From positions 14,398,501-14,462,500 of the forward strand of contig NC_091000.1 in assembly GCF_041146395.1 (NCBI RefSeq): DNA of 64,000 nt, written 5' to 3'. Position 1 is the stretch's first letter; each line of letters opens with the position of its first letter. This stretch comes from Eulemur rufifrons (Eukaryota; Chordata; Mammalia; Primates; Lemuridae). This document shows positions 34,150-45,109 of the stretch, in pieces. The position numbers and the translations under genes were made by a program. Under the pieces are notes generated by a model. That model saw only the letters and a list, made by a program, of their open reading frames with translations. It made no database searches and had not been told where the DNA came from.

Positions 34150-35280
34150 CAGGGGTCTGATGCAGTCCCAAGTGTAACAGGACCCACAGTTCTCTTCAAA
34201 GCAGGAGAGGAAGTTCAGAGTGTACATGGAATGCTTTCATTTACGGGTAAAGTTTGAGCACCGTACTTGCTAATCATTACGCAGTTGCCTTATTTTTCTA
34301 ACAGCTTTAAGGACATAAAATCCATTTTGTCCATAAACAGAGAGACACATATCCTATTGTAGATTTTTGCTGAATAGGTTCCTCTGGGGAGGATAGTAAT
34401 CCGTATCACAGGTACATAAGTGAGCACATGCAGATGAGACTACCAGTAAAGAAGGCAGGGCATGAATTGGGATTTAAAATATTCCATCTATTACTCCAGC
34501 CTTGAATGCTAACATTAACTAAAGTTGTTGTTGTCTTCTCCTAAATTTATATTTGCCTTTCTTTTCTTTGGTTTAGTTCAGTTTGAATATAATTTCATTT
34601 AAGATGGGGTAGTAAATCAATTATTTATCTTCGTAAAGTGCAGTAGTGTCTGGTAACTGGATGAAATACTGACGTGGTTTGGAACATAGCATGAGCCAAT
34701 GTAGCCAAAAAGAACAAGGAGAGAAATCAGTGGAAGGAATTAATATATCAGCACCAACTTCTCCAGCATTCAGTATGCTTACCTTCTCCCATGACCACCA
34801 TTCCCTCCTCCTACGTGCTGGCTGCCCAGACTCACTTCTATTTTCATATTTCTTTCCTTCTTTAAACATTTACTTCCTCATTATTTATTGCCTTTGTTTT
34901 TCTATCTACTATTTTCCTATTCTCTCCTTTTTTTCCCTTTATTTAATACTTTCGGAAAACACATTTTTATCACTAAGTGTTTTTAGCCTGTCCTAGAGGC
35001 AGAGAATTACCACTAGAATGATAAAGAAATGGCTTTAGCAAAATTAATTAATGAAACATTAGTTCTATAAAAACGGAAACTCGTACTTAATGTTAGGAGA
35101 TTTTGATTTCCAGATGAAGGTTTTTTTATCATCTAGACTACTCTTTGGCTTTCCCTGCTAATTTTTGAGTATAATATCCAACCTTTATAGAGTGATTGTT
35201 GAAAGGTGCACTGATTCACAGACCCAAATCTGTCACACCCCAAGCAAACAACTATGGTGACATAAAGATGAGAAATGAGA
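34150..35280. other. Unassigned sequence
   Basis: No repeat is confidently recognised between the two opposed MaLR LTRs. Confidence 0.35.
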
Positions 35281-35284
35281 TGCT

Positions 35285-35645
35285 ATAGACTGAACATTTG
35301 CATCCCCCCTAAATTCGTATGTTGAAACCCTGGCCCCCAAATGATGATATTAGGAGATGGGGCTTTGGGGTGGTGATCAGGTCATGAGGCTAGAGCCCTC
35401 ACGAGTGGGATTGTGTCTTTATAAAGGAGACCCCAGGGAGATCCCTCAACGCTTCTGCTGTGTGAGGACACAGCAGGAAGATGGCTATGAACCAGGAAGT
35501 GGGCCCATTCACCAGATGCTGAATCTGCCACCCCTTGATCCTGGACTCCCCAACCTCTAGAACTGTGAAAAATAAAGGTTTGTTGTTGATCAGCCACATA
35601 GTCTACGGTATTTTTGGTATAGCAGCCTGAACTGATTTAGGCAAG
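35285..35645 (+). repeat. MaLR LTR, MLT1-type, sense
   Basis: The full LTR order is present: 'tgctatagactgaacatttg', 'cctaaattcgtatgttgaaa', 'ggtcatgaggctagagccct', 'gtctttataaaggagacccc' (TATA region), 'ctatgaaccaggaagtgggc', 'tctagaactgtgaaaaataa' (polyadenylation region) and 'atagcagcctgaactgattt'. The copy is nearly full length at about 360 bp. Confidence 0.85.
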
Positions 35646-36089
35646 GGCCCTCCTCAACAAAACTATAAGCTTCTTAATTGGTGTGATGGTGCACTTTTAA
35701 AAAGCATAGAAATTACTTGCAAAGAGCTCCTGGCATCCAGCCACACTGACAAATATCACAGGATGCTTTCTGCTCGGCTGGCTATGCAAGGATAAGGAGC
35801 AGGGAGGGTCAGCAGAGGGAGCTGCAATAGTCAGCCTATAAGCAGAAGAAAAGCTTTAGGGAAGAACAAAACTCAATTCAAATGTTGGCAGCGTACAGTG
35901 AATTGTGGGCAAATGGCTATTATGAGAGACCATCCCAGGAGTACAAAAATCAAAGGTGGTTTTTTGAACCAGAGGACCTTCCAACTGCTGGTGCCACGAT
36001 GTATCTATTCCACGCAGTTATCACTGTGCTACTTTTTTCTTTGGTTGAAAGGATTTGGGGCCGTGCACTGATCTTTCTTTGAATACATG

Positions 36090-36340
36090 TGCCTGTTGGA
36101 TGCCAGGGTAGTGAGGAGGAGACGCAGGGATGTGGTAGACAGCGATGGTCAGGAAAGCGGGGGACGAAGGGGCATGACCTGAGTGTCTGCAGGAAACTGG
36201 GCAAGTCTAATACAAAGGGCAGGGAGCACTCGTGGGTCGACTGCTATCTGCCAGGCCCAATGCTAGGATGTGGAGACATAGTGTCACACAAGGTGACGTT
36301 GGTCCCTGCCCTCAAGCTTGCAGTGTGATGCAAATCCATC
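36090..36340 (-). repeat. L2 LINE 3' end, antisense
   Basis: The sequence shows 'gctatctgccaggcccaatg', 'tgctaggatgtggagacata' and 'tggtccctgccctcaagctt'. The part from 36225 on is clear. The part before it is tentative. Confidence 0.6.
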
Positions 36341-36546
36341 AGGAACCAGGGATTTCACAGGCACTGAAGGTAAAGCCAGGGCTTCAGGGTGTCCGACAAG
36401 ACAAGACAAAACAAACTCCAGAGGCTTTACTGCTGGGATCTTGAAAGGAAAGCTATTTCCTCTTCAGCCAAGAAGTCCTCTGGTGAGAAGGAGGGCAGAA
36501 GTCTCTCAGTGGCTGTGATGTGCTGAGGCCTTGCAGAGAGGAGCAA

Positions 36547-36574
36547 GGGGGACTCAGAGGGCGGGGGAGGTGGG
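36547..36574 (+). other. G-quadruplex motif
   Basis: Four G-runs (GGGGG, GGG, GGGGG, GGG) are separated by loops of 7, 1 and 4 nt, so the canonical pattern is met on the plus strand. It lies in a locally G+C-rich patch of about 400 bp. Confidence 0.7.
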
Positions 36575-36876
36575 TAGCTGGCTCCAGAGGGTGGGGCCAG
36601 AGGTAAGGGCAGGAGCACTGGCCGGGTGTTTGCTTTGGATGGACACGTCCAGCCTCCAAAGAGGGCACCCTGTGCGTGTGGGCACACAGTCAGGGGCTGA
36701 CCCTGGCTCTCCCTCCCTCTCCTTAGTCCTTTCATTTCTTTCTCATCTCTCCTTTCTCACTAAGATATGAGGCTCATTACACCTCGGGAACTGCGCCCAA
36801 GCAGCAACAAAGAAACTCGGACCTTGCCGCTGCTGAAAGGGCTGCTCCTTAGAAGATACCAGAGGCTGGGAAAGGT

Positions 36877-36907
36877 GGGGGCGGGAGGGGAGAGGCGGGA
36901 GGGAGGG
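36877..36907 (+). other. G-quadruplex motif
   Basis: Consecutive G-runs in GGGGGCGGGAGGGG, then AGAGGC, then GGGAGGGAGGG. There are at least six runs of three or more G with short loops, a strong motif on the plus strand about 300 bp from the one at 36547. Confidence 0.8.
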
Positions 36908-37020
36908 ACAAGGGAAATTTGTTAAAGGATAAAAAAAATCACAGCTAGATAGGAGGAATAAATTCCAGTGCTCTAAACCACTGGACTATTTAAAAAAATA
37001 AGATACTTTAAAAATTTTTT

Positions 37021-37109
37021 TAAAATAAAATATTTATTAAAATAAAATATTTTTAAAATATTTATTAAAATAAAATATTTTTAAAATATTTATTAAAATA
37101 AAATATTTT
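37021..37109. repeat. 28-bp A+T minisatellite, about 3 copies
   Basis: The unit 'tattaaaataaaatattttt' followed by 'aaaatatt' (28 bp) repeats about three times with almost no divergence between copies, which points to a fairly recent expansion. Confidence 0.85.
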
Positions 37110-37199
37110 GGAAAGGGACATTCTTTGTTAGGAAAAGAGATGGGAATAAAAGATGTCCATACAATGCAATTAAGTACTAGTGGAGGCGTGTTCAAAGTA

Positions 37200-37345
37200 T
37201 GAGGCAGTCCTGAAGACGAAATCTCTAATTCTAGGGGGGAATTTTAAGAGGATGTTCAAAGAGGAGGTGACATTTATGCAGAATTTTGAAGGACAACTAG
37301 TAGTTTGCCAATTATGTAGTTCTATGAGTTTGAGGGTGGGTTTGG
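37200..37345 (-). repeat. L2 LINE fragment, antisense
   Basis: The segment 'gaggaggtgacatttatgca' followed by 'gaattttgaaggacaactag' matches the antisense L2 segment that runs 'aggtgacatttgagctgag' and 'ttgaaggatgagtagg'. Confidence 0.5.
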
Positions 37346-37789
37346 AGAAAGGAGAAAATATTATAAGCAGATAAACATATCTTGACTGTATAAAGGGGTG
37401 GAAATGCACAGGAAATTCAGGCCACTGCAGGCCTGCCCCACCACACGTCTCCTGAGGTACACCAGTGGTCTACAGAGAGAAAGGAGAGCACAGGACAGGC
37501 GCTCGGGGAGGGCAGAGACACAAGACCGTGCAACTCAGGAGAGAGGTGCTGCGGTGAACTTCCTGCAGTGAACTTCCTGCCTTTGCATGCCGTGAGAGAG
37601 TCCCGTAAACTCTCACAGACACGCCTTTTAGGGGGAGTCAATTTATGTTCTCTGCAAACACACTACTGTAAAATGCATGCCATTGCATCCTGTTGGCACG
37701 GGGAATCCATGAAAAGTAATTATGCAAGGTTAATATGATTTTGTTATCTTATAAATTAACTTGACTGCAACATGGAGTAGTTCAGAGAA

Positions 37790-38240
37790 CATTAAAATCA
37801 GGAGATAAAGATGCTAGGAGGCCATGGGCATAAGCAATAACTAGGAAAGACATTAGGGAAGAGTATCTAGACTCAAGAGGGATGTAGAAAGCCAAACAAA
37901 AGGACCCCATGAATGAGTGTTGCCAAGGCCAAAGGATGGCAGGATGGGTGAGGGGTTAGCTCGTGCAGATAGCAAATTGGTAATTGTGGTAAGAACTTTA
38001 AAAGGCCATGGATTTGCAAGTAAAAAAAAAAAAGGGAGAGAGAGAATAGTTTCAGAGACATTGAAGGACATTTAGAAAAATCCCATGGAATTATAGGCTG
38101 CAGGGAAAGTTCTGGGCTTCCATGTAGGGATGGGAGTTGAAATGATAGGTATGGATGTGGTTGCCAATAAGGGATGGCAAGGAAGAGCACAAAGGTCTAA
38201 AACAGAACTAGGAAAACAGCCACACTCAAGGGACAGGCAG
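37790..38240 (-). repeat. Possible further L2 sequence, antisense
   Basis: A purine-rich stretch of G/A phrases (for example 'gtagggatgggagttgaaat') of the kind seen in antisense L2, plus an A-run at about 38021-38032. The assignment is weak. Confidence 0.3.
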
Positions 38241-38244
38241 ACAA

Positions 38245-41200
38245 ATGCACCAAGAAAGAGACTAAGAAGGAGTCTTAGTCTTCTTTCTTCCAAAAACCAA
38301 AAAGACACCAGTCAGAGAGGGAAAAAGGGATGGTTCAGGAGCCGTGGTGGATTCCAGCACAAGGCATGCAGAGCCCCAAGGCAGAGGTCCCCTGTGGAGG
38401 TGAGCTGGGGGTCCATAGACAAAGGTCAGACATGGGCTTGATGTCCAGGAAAGGGAGTTAGGAATGTGTTGAACACCACACATACTTGCCAGTCTGGGGA
38501 ATTTTTTCTTTAAACTATAAGCTCTTTTTTTACTATGAATTTTAACGACCTAACTCTCTAAGATTTAAGAACTACATTTTTTCCAGGCTTATGAAATGCA
38601 AAAAGTTAAACCTCCCACTTTGCTAATGAGAGAATACAATTACTGTCTAACCAAAATAATTTAATGGCTAAGTGAGATAATTTAAAGAATCTGGAAGAGT
38701 CATGAATGCAAATAAGCAATTTTATGCAATGTTTATCTGCCCCTCCCAGCTGAAGTCACTGATGCTGGCATCCGCAGATCTATCTCCAGCAACGCTGATG
38801 GAATGGAGCCCCAGCGACCTGCTCGGGGGGTCTGTGGCCCTCCATGCAGGGTTCACTGTGGCTGCAGGGGAGCCTTGGGCACAGGGAGTTTTAGCCTCCT
38901 GCAGGTGAGGCCTGGGTTTCTTGGACACCCACATCCCTTAGTGTCTGCCTTTAGCAGATTTTGCTCTCTTTTCCTACCTAAATTTCAAGACTGTTGCCAC
39001 CTGTGCTCCTGCTGCCTTCCTCTGCCATCTGATAAGAGCTCCATGGACGCTGACATTGGCCTGAACCGGACTTGGGTTAAGCCCAAGTTGCCCCATCCCG
39101 CTGGGACCTCAGCATTGGACCTCAGCGAGTGTTTCCCACATTTCTCTCCAGCTGCCTCCACCTCTGTTTGGCTGCGTTCCCAAGGGCTCAGCCTCTTGCC
39201 CCCATTCATTCAAGGTCATGGTTTTTAATCACAGAGAAATGGCTACTTTAATAGAAAAAGCAGTCAGTTTTGCTTCTTTATTTTTCCAGAGACAAAATTG
39301 AAGTTAAATAGAAGGAACAAAGTATCGCATTTAACCTAAAGCAATGGGTAGCTTTACTTGAAAAACTGCCCAAATGTCCCCATTTTGTCATTGATGGGAG
39401 TGAACAAAGGTAGGGATGTGACCATTTTTCTGCAGAGATGTGCTTCTTTGCAGTGAGCAAGGGACAATAAGGATGTCTATGAAATTCTTGCTTGAAAATT
39501 AAGAGTCCAAATCAGTGTTTTAGGAACCGGCTACAGAAAATCCCAGATATGATTAATATACTGCTGTAATTTGGTTGACAAATAATTTTCCTGTCTGTAC
39601 ATTTTTTTTCTAAAACAAAATTTGGCTTTCTTCCTGTTGTAAAAACAAATATGCTAAGTTAAAGAAAGAAAAATTTTATTGTCTTATGAAGCTGTTTTTA
39701 CACTGGAGATTAGAGATACGAAAAGGAATATGTTATGGCAAAAAAGCTATACAAGTTTTAAAAATGTGGTTCCACTGACACACATTATTGTATTAAAACT
39801 CCCAAATTGATCCTACCCTAGGTATTAATGTAATAATATTCTTCTTCACCTTAAAAAACTCCCCCATCCTTAAAACAACTCCAAGTTAATTGGCGTTGGG
39901 AACATTTTTTAATATGTAAATTTTGGGGTTTTGATTTAAAAAAAAAGATCCTTGATCATTTCCAGCTGGAAGTGTTTTAGTTGAACATTAATGGATTTTA
40001 AAATGCCTTTTTTTAAAAGCCAGTTTTTATAGAACTACTGTTACACCAATATTTTAAGATACCAGGTATATTTTCTGCTCTGATGAAATATTTAGGTAAT
40101 TTCTGGCCAGAGAAGACCAATAGAATAGGGCTGTACATTTTGTCAATATTTTGAGATTCTTTTAATTCCCAGACCACAAATGGACAGGGTGGGGCTTTGT
40201 TCTTAAGAAGTGAGCATTTAACCACTGAAAATAGCTTGTAGAATGTGAAGTCACCAAAAGACATCGTGAGCATGGGAAAAGGAGAGCCCTGTGATTTGCT
40301 TTCTGTGATAAGAAAATTTCAAAGTACATTGGGGACTGGAAAGAGACACTCGATTCCAATGTAGTCCCCAGAGATACTTATTTTGGGAGTGCTTACAGAT
40401 GATAAAAACATGCTTGTACTCTAAATACTCAGAGAATATGTAATCTACTGGCTGTGTTAGTGGCAGCGAAGGCAGCCCTTTCCTCCCAGCACAGTCAGGG
40501 CTCAATTGGTGGAGAAATCAGATTAGGAACTCCCTTAGCCTTTCAAATACCCGGCTGCAGGGGGCTGAGTGAGTTTAAGGAAGGCCAGTGGCAAAACCCA
40601 CAGCTGCGGAAGGAAGTGGCATTTAAGTGGAGTGTGTCTTGTGGGGGATTAAAGTATTTGAAAACATCTCAGAATATACTTTCTCCTTTTCCTGTCTCCA
40701 GTTTAATCCCTGGAACTACTTGTCTCATATATCACAGAATGGGAAGTGTCCAGCTTGGAAATTATTTTGAGGTCTACTGCTCTTAGGAGATACTTGGCTG
40801 TGGCCGCGTTTCTGTAGCTGTCCCTCCTAACTGACATCATCCTTTCCTAAGCAGTCGCTAAGCTCCCACTGTGTCTAGAGACAGAGACACAGGTCAGGCC
40901 TGTCTGTAGCTGGGAGTGATGGCAAACTCCAAACAGAGGGGCTTCTCCCGCCTCCTGTCATCCCGTCTCAGGCCACAGGTTGGCAGCGGAGCCCAGTGTC
41001 GGGTGGGAAGTGAGCACTGCCTTCTCCTGCCTCAGGGGTGTCCATCAGGATGTCCCTAGTTCTGCTAATCCCCCCTTATGCGCCACCTCATGCAGACTGG
41101 ACCTGGGGTAGGAATTCGGGCCCCCCTGGGTCTCAGCACAGAGAACTGAAAGTGTCTAAAAATAGTATTGCCGCAGGTGCTGAGATGATAGAATCAGACA

Positions 41201-41515
41201 CCCAGGGAGTTCTAGCAGTGGAAGATCAACCGCCTGCCCTGCTAATCAGACAACCAGAAACTCCATTTGAAGTCATTCTGGGGAAAGCCAGAGAGTGCTA
41301 TCATTGACTGTTACTCTATTTTTATGTAAATGTTGTATTAGTTTGTTTTCAGTCCCCTGTAGTTGCAGCCTACAGGAAATAAGAGCTTGGCTGGTTCAAT
41401 TATTATACCTCTAAGGAGAACAGTTGTAGGAAGAAACGAGTTCCCTGCTGACACCTCTTGGCTTACATGTATTAATGCTAACTAGTGGTCCCTTAGGACA
41501 CACGTTATCATAAAT
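38245..41515. other. Unassigned sequence
   Basis: No transposable element is recognised. A G+C-richer patch at 38740-39210 carries a 141-codon frame (38803-39228) and a minus-strand frame. No domain or splice context supports either. Confidence 0.35.
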
Positions 41516-41519
41516 ATAG

Positions 41520-41870
41520 TTATGTGTCCCTTAATGATGGGAATACTCTGAGAAATGCATCATTTTAGGCAATTTTATCATTGTGCAAACATCAAAGAGT
41601 GCACTCACCCAAACCGGGGTGGTACAGCCTACTGTGTACCTCGGCTACGTGATACAGCCTATTGCTCCTAGGCTGCAGACCTGTACAGCATGTGGTTGTA
41701 CTGAATACTGTTTGCAGTTGTAACATAAGCGTGAGTATTCGTGTGTCTAAACATATCCAAACATAAGAAAGGTACAACAAAAATACAGTATTATAATCTT
41801 ATAAGACCACCACCCTGTAGGCAGTCCATTGACCAAAACGTGGTTGTTCTGGGGAGATAACATCATTCAA
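41520..41870. mobile_element. Tigger3/MER7-group DNA transposon fragment
   Basis: Markers in order are 'tatgtgtcccttaatgatgg', 'ctgagaaatgcatcatttta', 'gatacagcctattgctccta', 'gctgcagacctgtacagcat', 'tctaaacatatccaaacata', 'tacagtattataatcttata' and 'ccattgaccaaaacgtggtt'. The two ends are imperfect inverted repeats. This is a short internally deleted pogo-type element. Group-level assignment is firm, the subfamily is not. Confidence 0.7.
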
Positions 41871-42031
41871 GGGTTTTATTAAAAATAATATAACACCCTG
41901 TTATACTTAACACGTAGCAGGATTCAACAGATAGTATGCATAATGGCTACTAATTAAAACCTCAGATGCTCCTGTACTTTACACTCCTGTGATCATTTCT
42001 GAGGCAGCTGGAGTTGCCCTAGTTCCCAGTC

Positions 42032-43705
42032 TTTTTTTAAAATTGATACTTAATATTTGCACATATTTATGGGGTACATGTGATATTTTGTTACATGCAT
42101 AGAATGTGTAACGATCAAGTCAGGATATTGAGGATATTCATCACCTTGAGTATTTATCATTTCTTTGTGTTGGGAACATTTCAAATTCTCTCTTCTAGCT
42201 ATTTTGACATATAGGATACATGGTTGTTAACTATGGTCACCCTACTGTGCTGTTGAACATTACAACTTATTCTATCTAACTGCATGTTTCTGCCCATTAA
42301 TCCCCCTCTCTTTATGCCCCCTACCCCACACCCTTCTCAGCCTCTGGTAACCATCATCCCACTCTCTACCTCCATGAGATTAATATTTTTTTGAGAACAT
42401 GTGATATTTGTCTTTCTGTGCCTTGCTTATTTCACTTAGTATAATGACTTCCAGTTCCATTCATGTTGCTGCAAATGACAGGATTTCATTCTTTTTTATG
42501 GTCAAATAGTATTCTATTGTGTATATATCACATTTTCTTTATTCATTCATCTGTTGATGGACACTTAGGCTGATTCTCTACCTTTGCTATTGTAAATAGT
42601 GCTGCAATAAGCATGGGAATGCAGATAGTTCTTCAATATACTTATTTCCTTTCTTTTGGATGCATACCCAGTAGTGGGATTGCTGGATCATATGGTAGTT
42701 TTATTTTTAGTTTTTTTGAGAAATCTCCATACTGTTTTCCATAATGGCTGTACTAATTTACATTCCCACCAACAGTGTATAAGAGTTTCCTTTTCTCAGC
42801 ATCCTTGCCAGCATCTGTCATTTTTTGTCTTTTTGATAATAGCCGTTCTAACTAGGGTGAGATGATATCTCATTGTGGTTTTGATTTGCATTTTCCTTAT
42901 GATTAGGGATATTGAGCATTTTTGCATATACTTTTTGTCCATTTGTATATCTTCTTTTGAGAAATGTCTATTCAGATCCTTCGCCCATTTTTAAGTGGGA
43001 TTATTTATTTTATTGCTGTTGAGTTTTTTGAGTTTCTTGTATATTCTTGATGTTAGACCCTTGTCAAATGAATAGTTTGCCAATATTTTCTCTCGTTCAA
43101 CAGGTTGTCTCTTCTTTTTATTGATTGTTTCCTTTGCTGTGCAGAAGCCTTTTAATTTAATATAGTCCCATTTGTCTATTTTTGTTATTGTTGCCTGTGC
43201 TTTTGAGGTCTTAACCATAAAATCTTTGCCTAGACCAATGTCTTGGAACATTTCCCCTATGTTTTCTTCTACTAGTTTTATAGTTTTGGGTCCTACATTT
43301 AAGTCTTTAATCCATTTTGAGTTGACTTCTGTATATGATGAAAGATAGAGGTCTAGTTTATTCTTCTGCATATGGATATCCAGTTCCCCCAGCATCATTT
43401 ATTGAAGTGACTATCCTTTCCACAATGTGTTTTCTTGGCACCTTTGTTGAAAATCAGTCAGCTGTAAATACATAGATTTATTTCTGGGTTCCCTATTCTG
43501 TTTCATCGGTCTATCTATTTTTATTGTCAATACCATGCTGTTTTGGTTACTGTAGCCTTATAGCATATTTTACAGTCAGGTATTGTGATGCCTACAGCTT
43601 TGTTCTTTTTGTTCAGGATTGCTTTGGCCATTTAGACTCTTTTTTGGTTCCATACAAATTTCAGCATTGTTTTTTCAATTTCTATGAAAACTGTTATTCC
43701 ATTCT
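42032..43705 (-). mobile_element. 5'-truncated L1 retrotransposon, antisense
   Basis: The left edge is the poly(A) tail seen as T (42032-42038). It is followed by a 3' UTR reading 'atttatggggtacatgtgat' and 'ttgggaacatttcaaattct', then ORF2 sequence in antisense ('tgatggacacttaggctgat', 'cattcccaccaacagtgtat', 'gatgatatctcattgtggtt', 'tgtgcagaagccttttaatt', 'catatggatatccagttccc'). The 3' UTR resembles the primate L1PA/L1PB/late L1MA groups. The element stops inside ORF2 at about 43.7 kb (5' truncation). No clear target-site duplication was found. This is the least diverged L1 in the window. Confidence 0.9.
42385..43705 (-). pseudogene. L1 ORF2 remnant, C-terminal part
   Basis: ORF2p encodes the L1 endonuclease/reverse transcriptase. 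Only the C-terminal third remains here. A 135-codon open piece at 42991-43398 carries recognisable ORF2p C-terminal sequence (for example [20 protein letters not shown]) and then meets a stop. The remaining sequence to about 42385 continues in other frames. The endonuclease and reverse transcriptase cores are absent through 5' truncation, so the copy is dead. Confidence 0.85.
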
Positions 43706-43756
43706 TTTAATACCCTCTCTCAGGTTACCTCATGGAGCTCTGAATTTGAATCTCTA

Positions 43757-43920
43757 AGCTTGTGGTTCTTAATTCTTTATCTTGAAGAATCACCTGGATA
43801 GTATGTTAAAATGCAGATTCCCTGACCCTACCTTTTAGGGTTCTAGCTCTGCAGGTTTTGGTGGGGCTCGGAATTGCATTAAACAGAAGCATCCAGAGTG
43901 CTTTTGATCCAGATAATCAT
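43757..43920 (+). mobile_element. MER5A-like hAT-Charlie fragment
   Basis: The sequence shows 'tgtggttcttaattctttat', 'gaagaatcacctggatagta', 'ttaaaatgcagattccctga' and 'gctctgcaggttttggtggg'. This is the MER5A order. The right terminal repeat appears lost. Confidence 0.7.
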
Positions 43921-44002
43921 ATGGATTACAGTTAGAAAAATAAGACCAAATGTAAGAAATTCTCTGTATCCACCTGAGCTTTGGTTTCTTACCATGCTGC
44001 TA

Positions 44003-44130
44003 TTTTATCATTTACTGAGTAGTCAACTATGTGCAAGGCATTATTCTAGGAGCTTTATGCACATTATATTATTTTATCTTCATAATAGTCCCATAATACT
44101 ACCCTGGTTTACATTGAGGAAGCCAACTGG
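44003..44130 (+). repeat. MIR SINE fragment
   Basis: The segment 'tttactgagtagtcaactat', then 'gtgcaaggcattattctagg', 'agctttatgcacattatatt' and 'atcttcataatagtcccata' is the 5' half of MIR. Confidence 0.7.
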
Positions 44131-44134
44131 AATG

Positions 44135-44695
44135 TTCCAGAAAACTCCTTCACTAATATGTCTGGCCCTGGGCTGGGTAGCCTGGAAAACCTGAGGGCTG
44201 GCTGGTATTGCTTATTCTTTGTGTCAATGTTATACATATGTATCCCTCAGCAATACAATATTACATGTTCTGAAGTTCCTTTATTTGCACTGCTGTATAA
44301 TTCAATTGAATGAATATAATACTGTTGAAGAATAACCAAGGCCCAAGAATAGTATATATCAAGTTGGAATTTAATTTTTAGAGACACAGTACTCTGGAGT
44401 AAGTTCAGTGAGTTGCCCTGAAATCTTCTTCCAAATAAGATGAGATGTGAAAGGCACTTTTTGATTGACTACAGAAGGGAACTGAGAAGCCTCTCTTGGC
44501 ATGGGCCATTATTGCAGCCCGGTGTCTTCTGGGAGGGCATTAAACCTGCCCCGGTCTCTGCAAGGTCTAGGATGCGTGGCAGAGACTCAAGCAGGCTCAG
44601 AGTCAGGCAGCAGTCGAGTTCATTTGCACACATACAAGGTTGGGCAGAGATTTCTTTTAACACACAAATTATCCATTCCCTTGTCAATGGGAAAG
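44135..44695. other. Unassigned sequence
   Basis: No repeat is recognised. Overlapping ORFs of 72-97 codons at 44440-44733 have no domain. Confidence 0.35.
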
Positions 44696-44699
44696 TGTT

Positions 44700-44965
44700 G
44701 CTTCAGTTTTGTTTTTTTCCCTATTTAATATAAATATAATGCTCCTGTGAACATTTTGGATATGTCTCTTGGTGCACATGGGAAAATTTCTCAAGAAAAT
44801 ATTCCAAGGAGTGGGATATTTAGCCACAGTGGATACTGGGCCACGGTGTATGTGCAGCTTCAAATTTTTTAGGTAATGCTAAATTGTTTCCCAAAGGATT
44901 TGTGCTAGTCTACTCTCCCACCAGCAGTGTGGATACATTCCTACAACAATGTGCTCCTTCTGGCT
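44700..44965 (-). repeat. Old L1 (L1M-type) fragment, antisense
   Basis: The segments 'aatgctcctgtgaacatttt', 'ttggtgcacatgggaaaatt', 'aatgctaaattgtttcccaa' and 'ctcccaccagcagtgtggat' fit the antisense L1M ORF2/3' region. Confidence 0.65.
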
Positions 44966-45090
44966 TGCAATGAATGAACAGATCCCTTGTGAGTCAATTT
45001 GGGATGTGATAAGAGAGTTGAATAAATGCTACATTATAGAATCCATATAGAATCAGCATCAGGGATCTTTAGGCAGGGGCTTGGTTTATC

Positions 45091-45109
45091 CTTTTTTTTT
45101 TTTTTTTTT
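45091..45109. repeat. Poly(T) tract
   Basis: An uninterrupted T-run of 19. It could be the tail of a minus-strand retroposon. No family is recognised in the sequence to its right. Confidence 0.9.

Noticed and set aside
38803..39228. 141-codon plus-strand ORF
   Set aside because: It sits in a G+C-richer patch where stop codons are rarer. There is no domain, splice-site or promoter support, and a minus-strand frame also covers it.
42991..43398. 135-codon minus-strand ORF as a cellular gene
   Set aside because: Its translation is L1 ORF2 C-terminal sequence inside a 5'-truncated L1, so it is listed as a pseudogene fragment.
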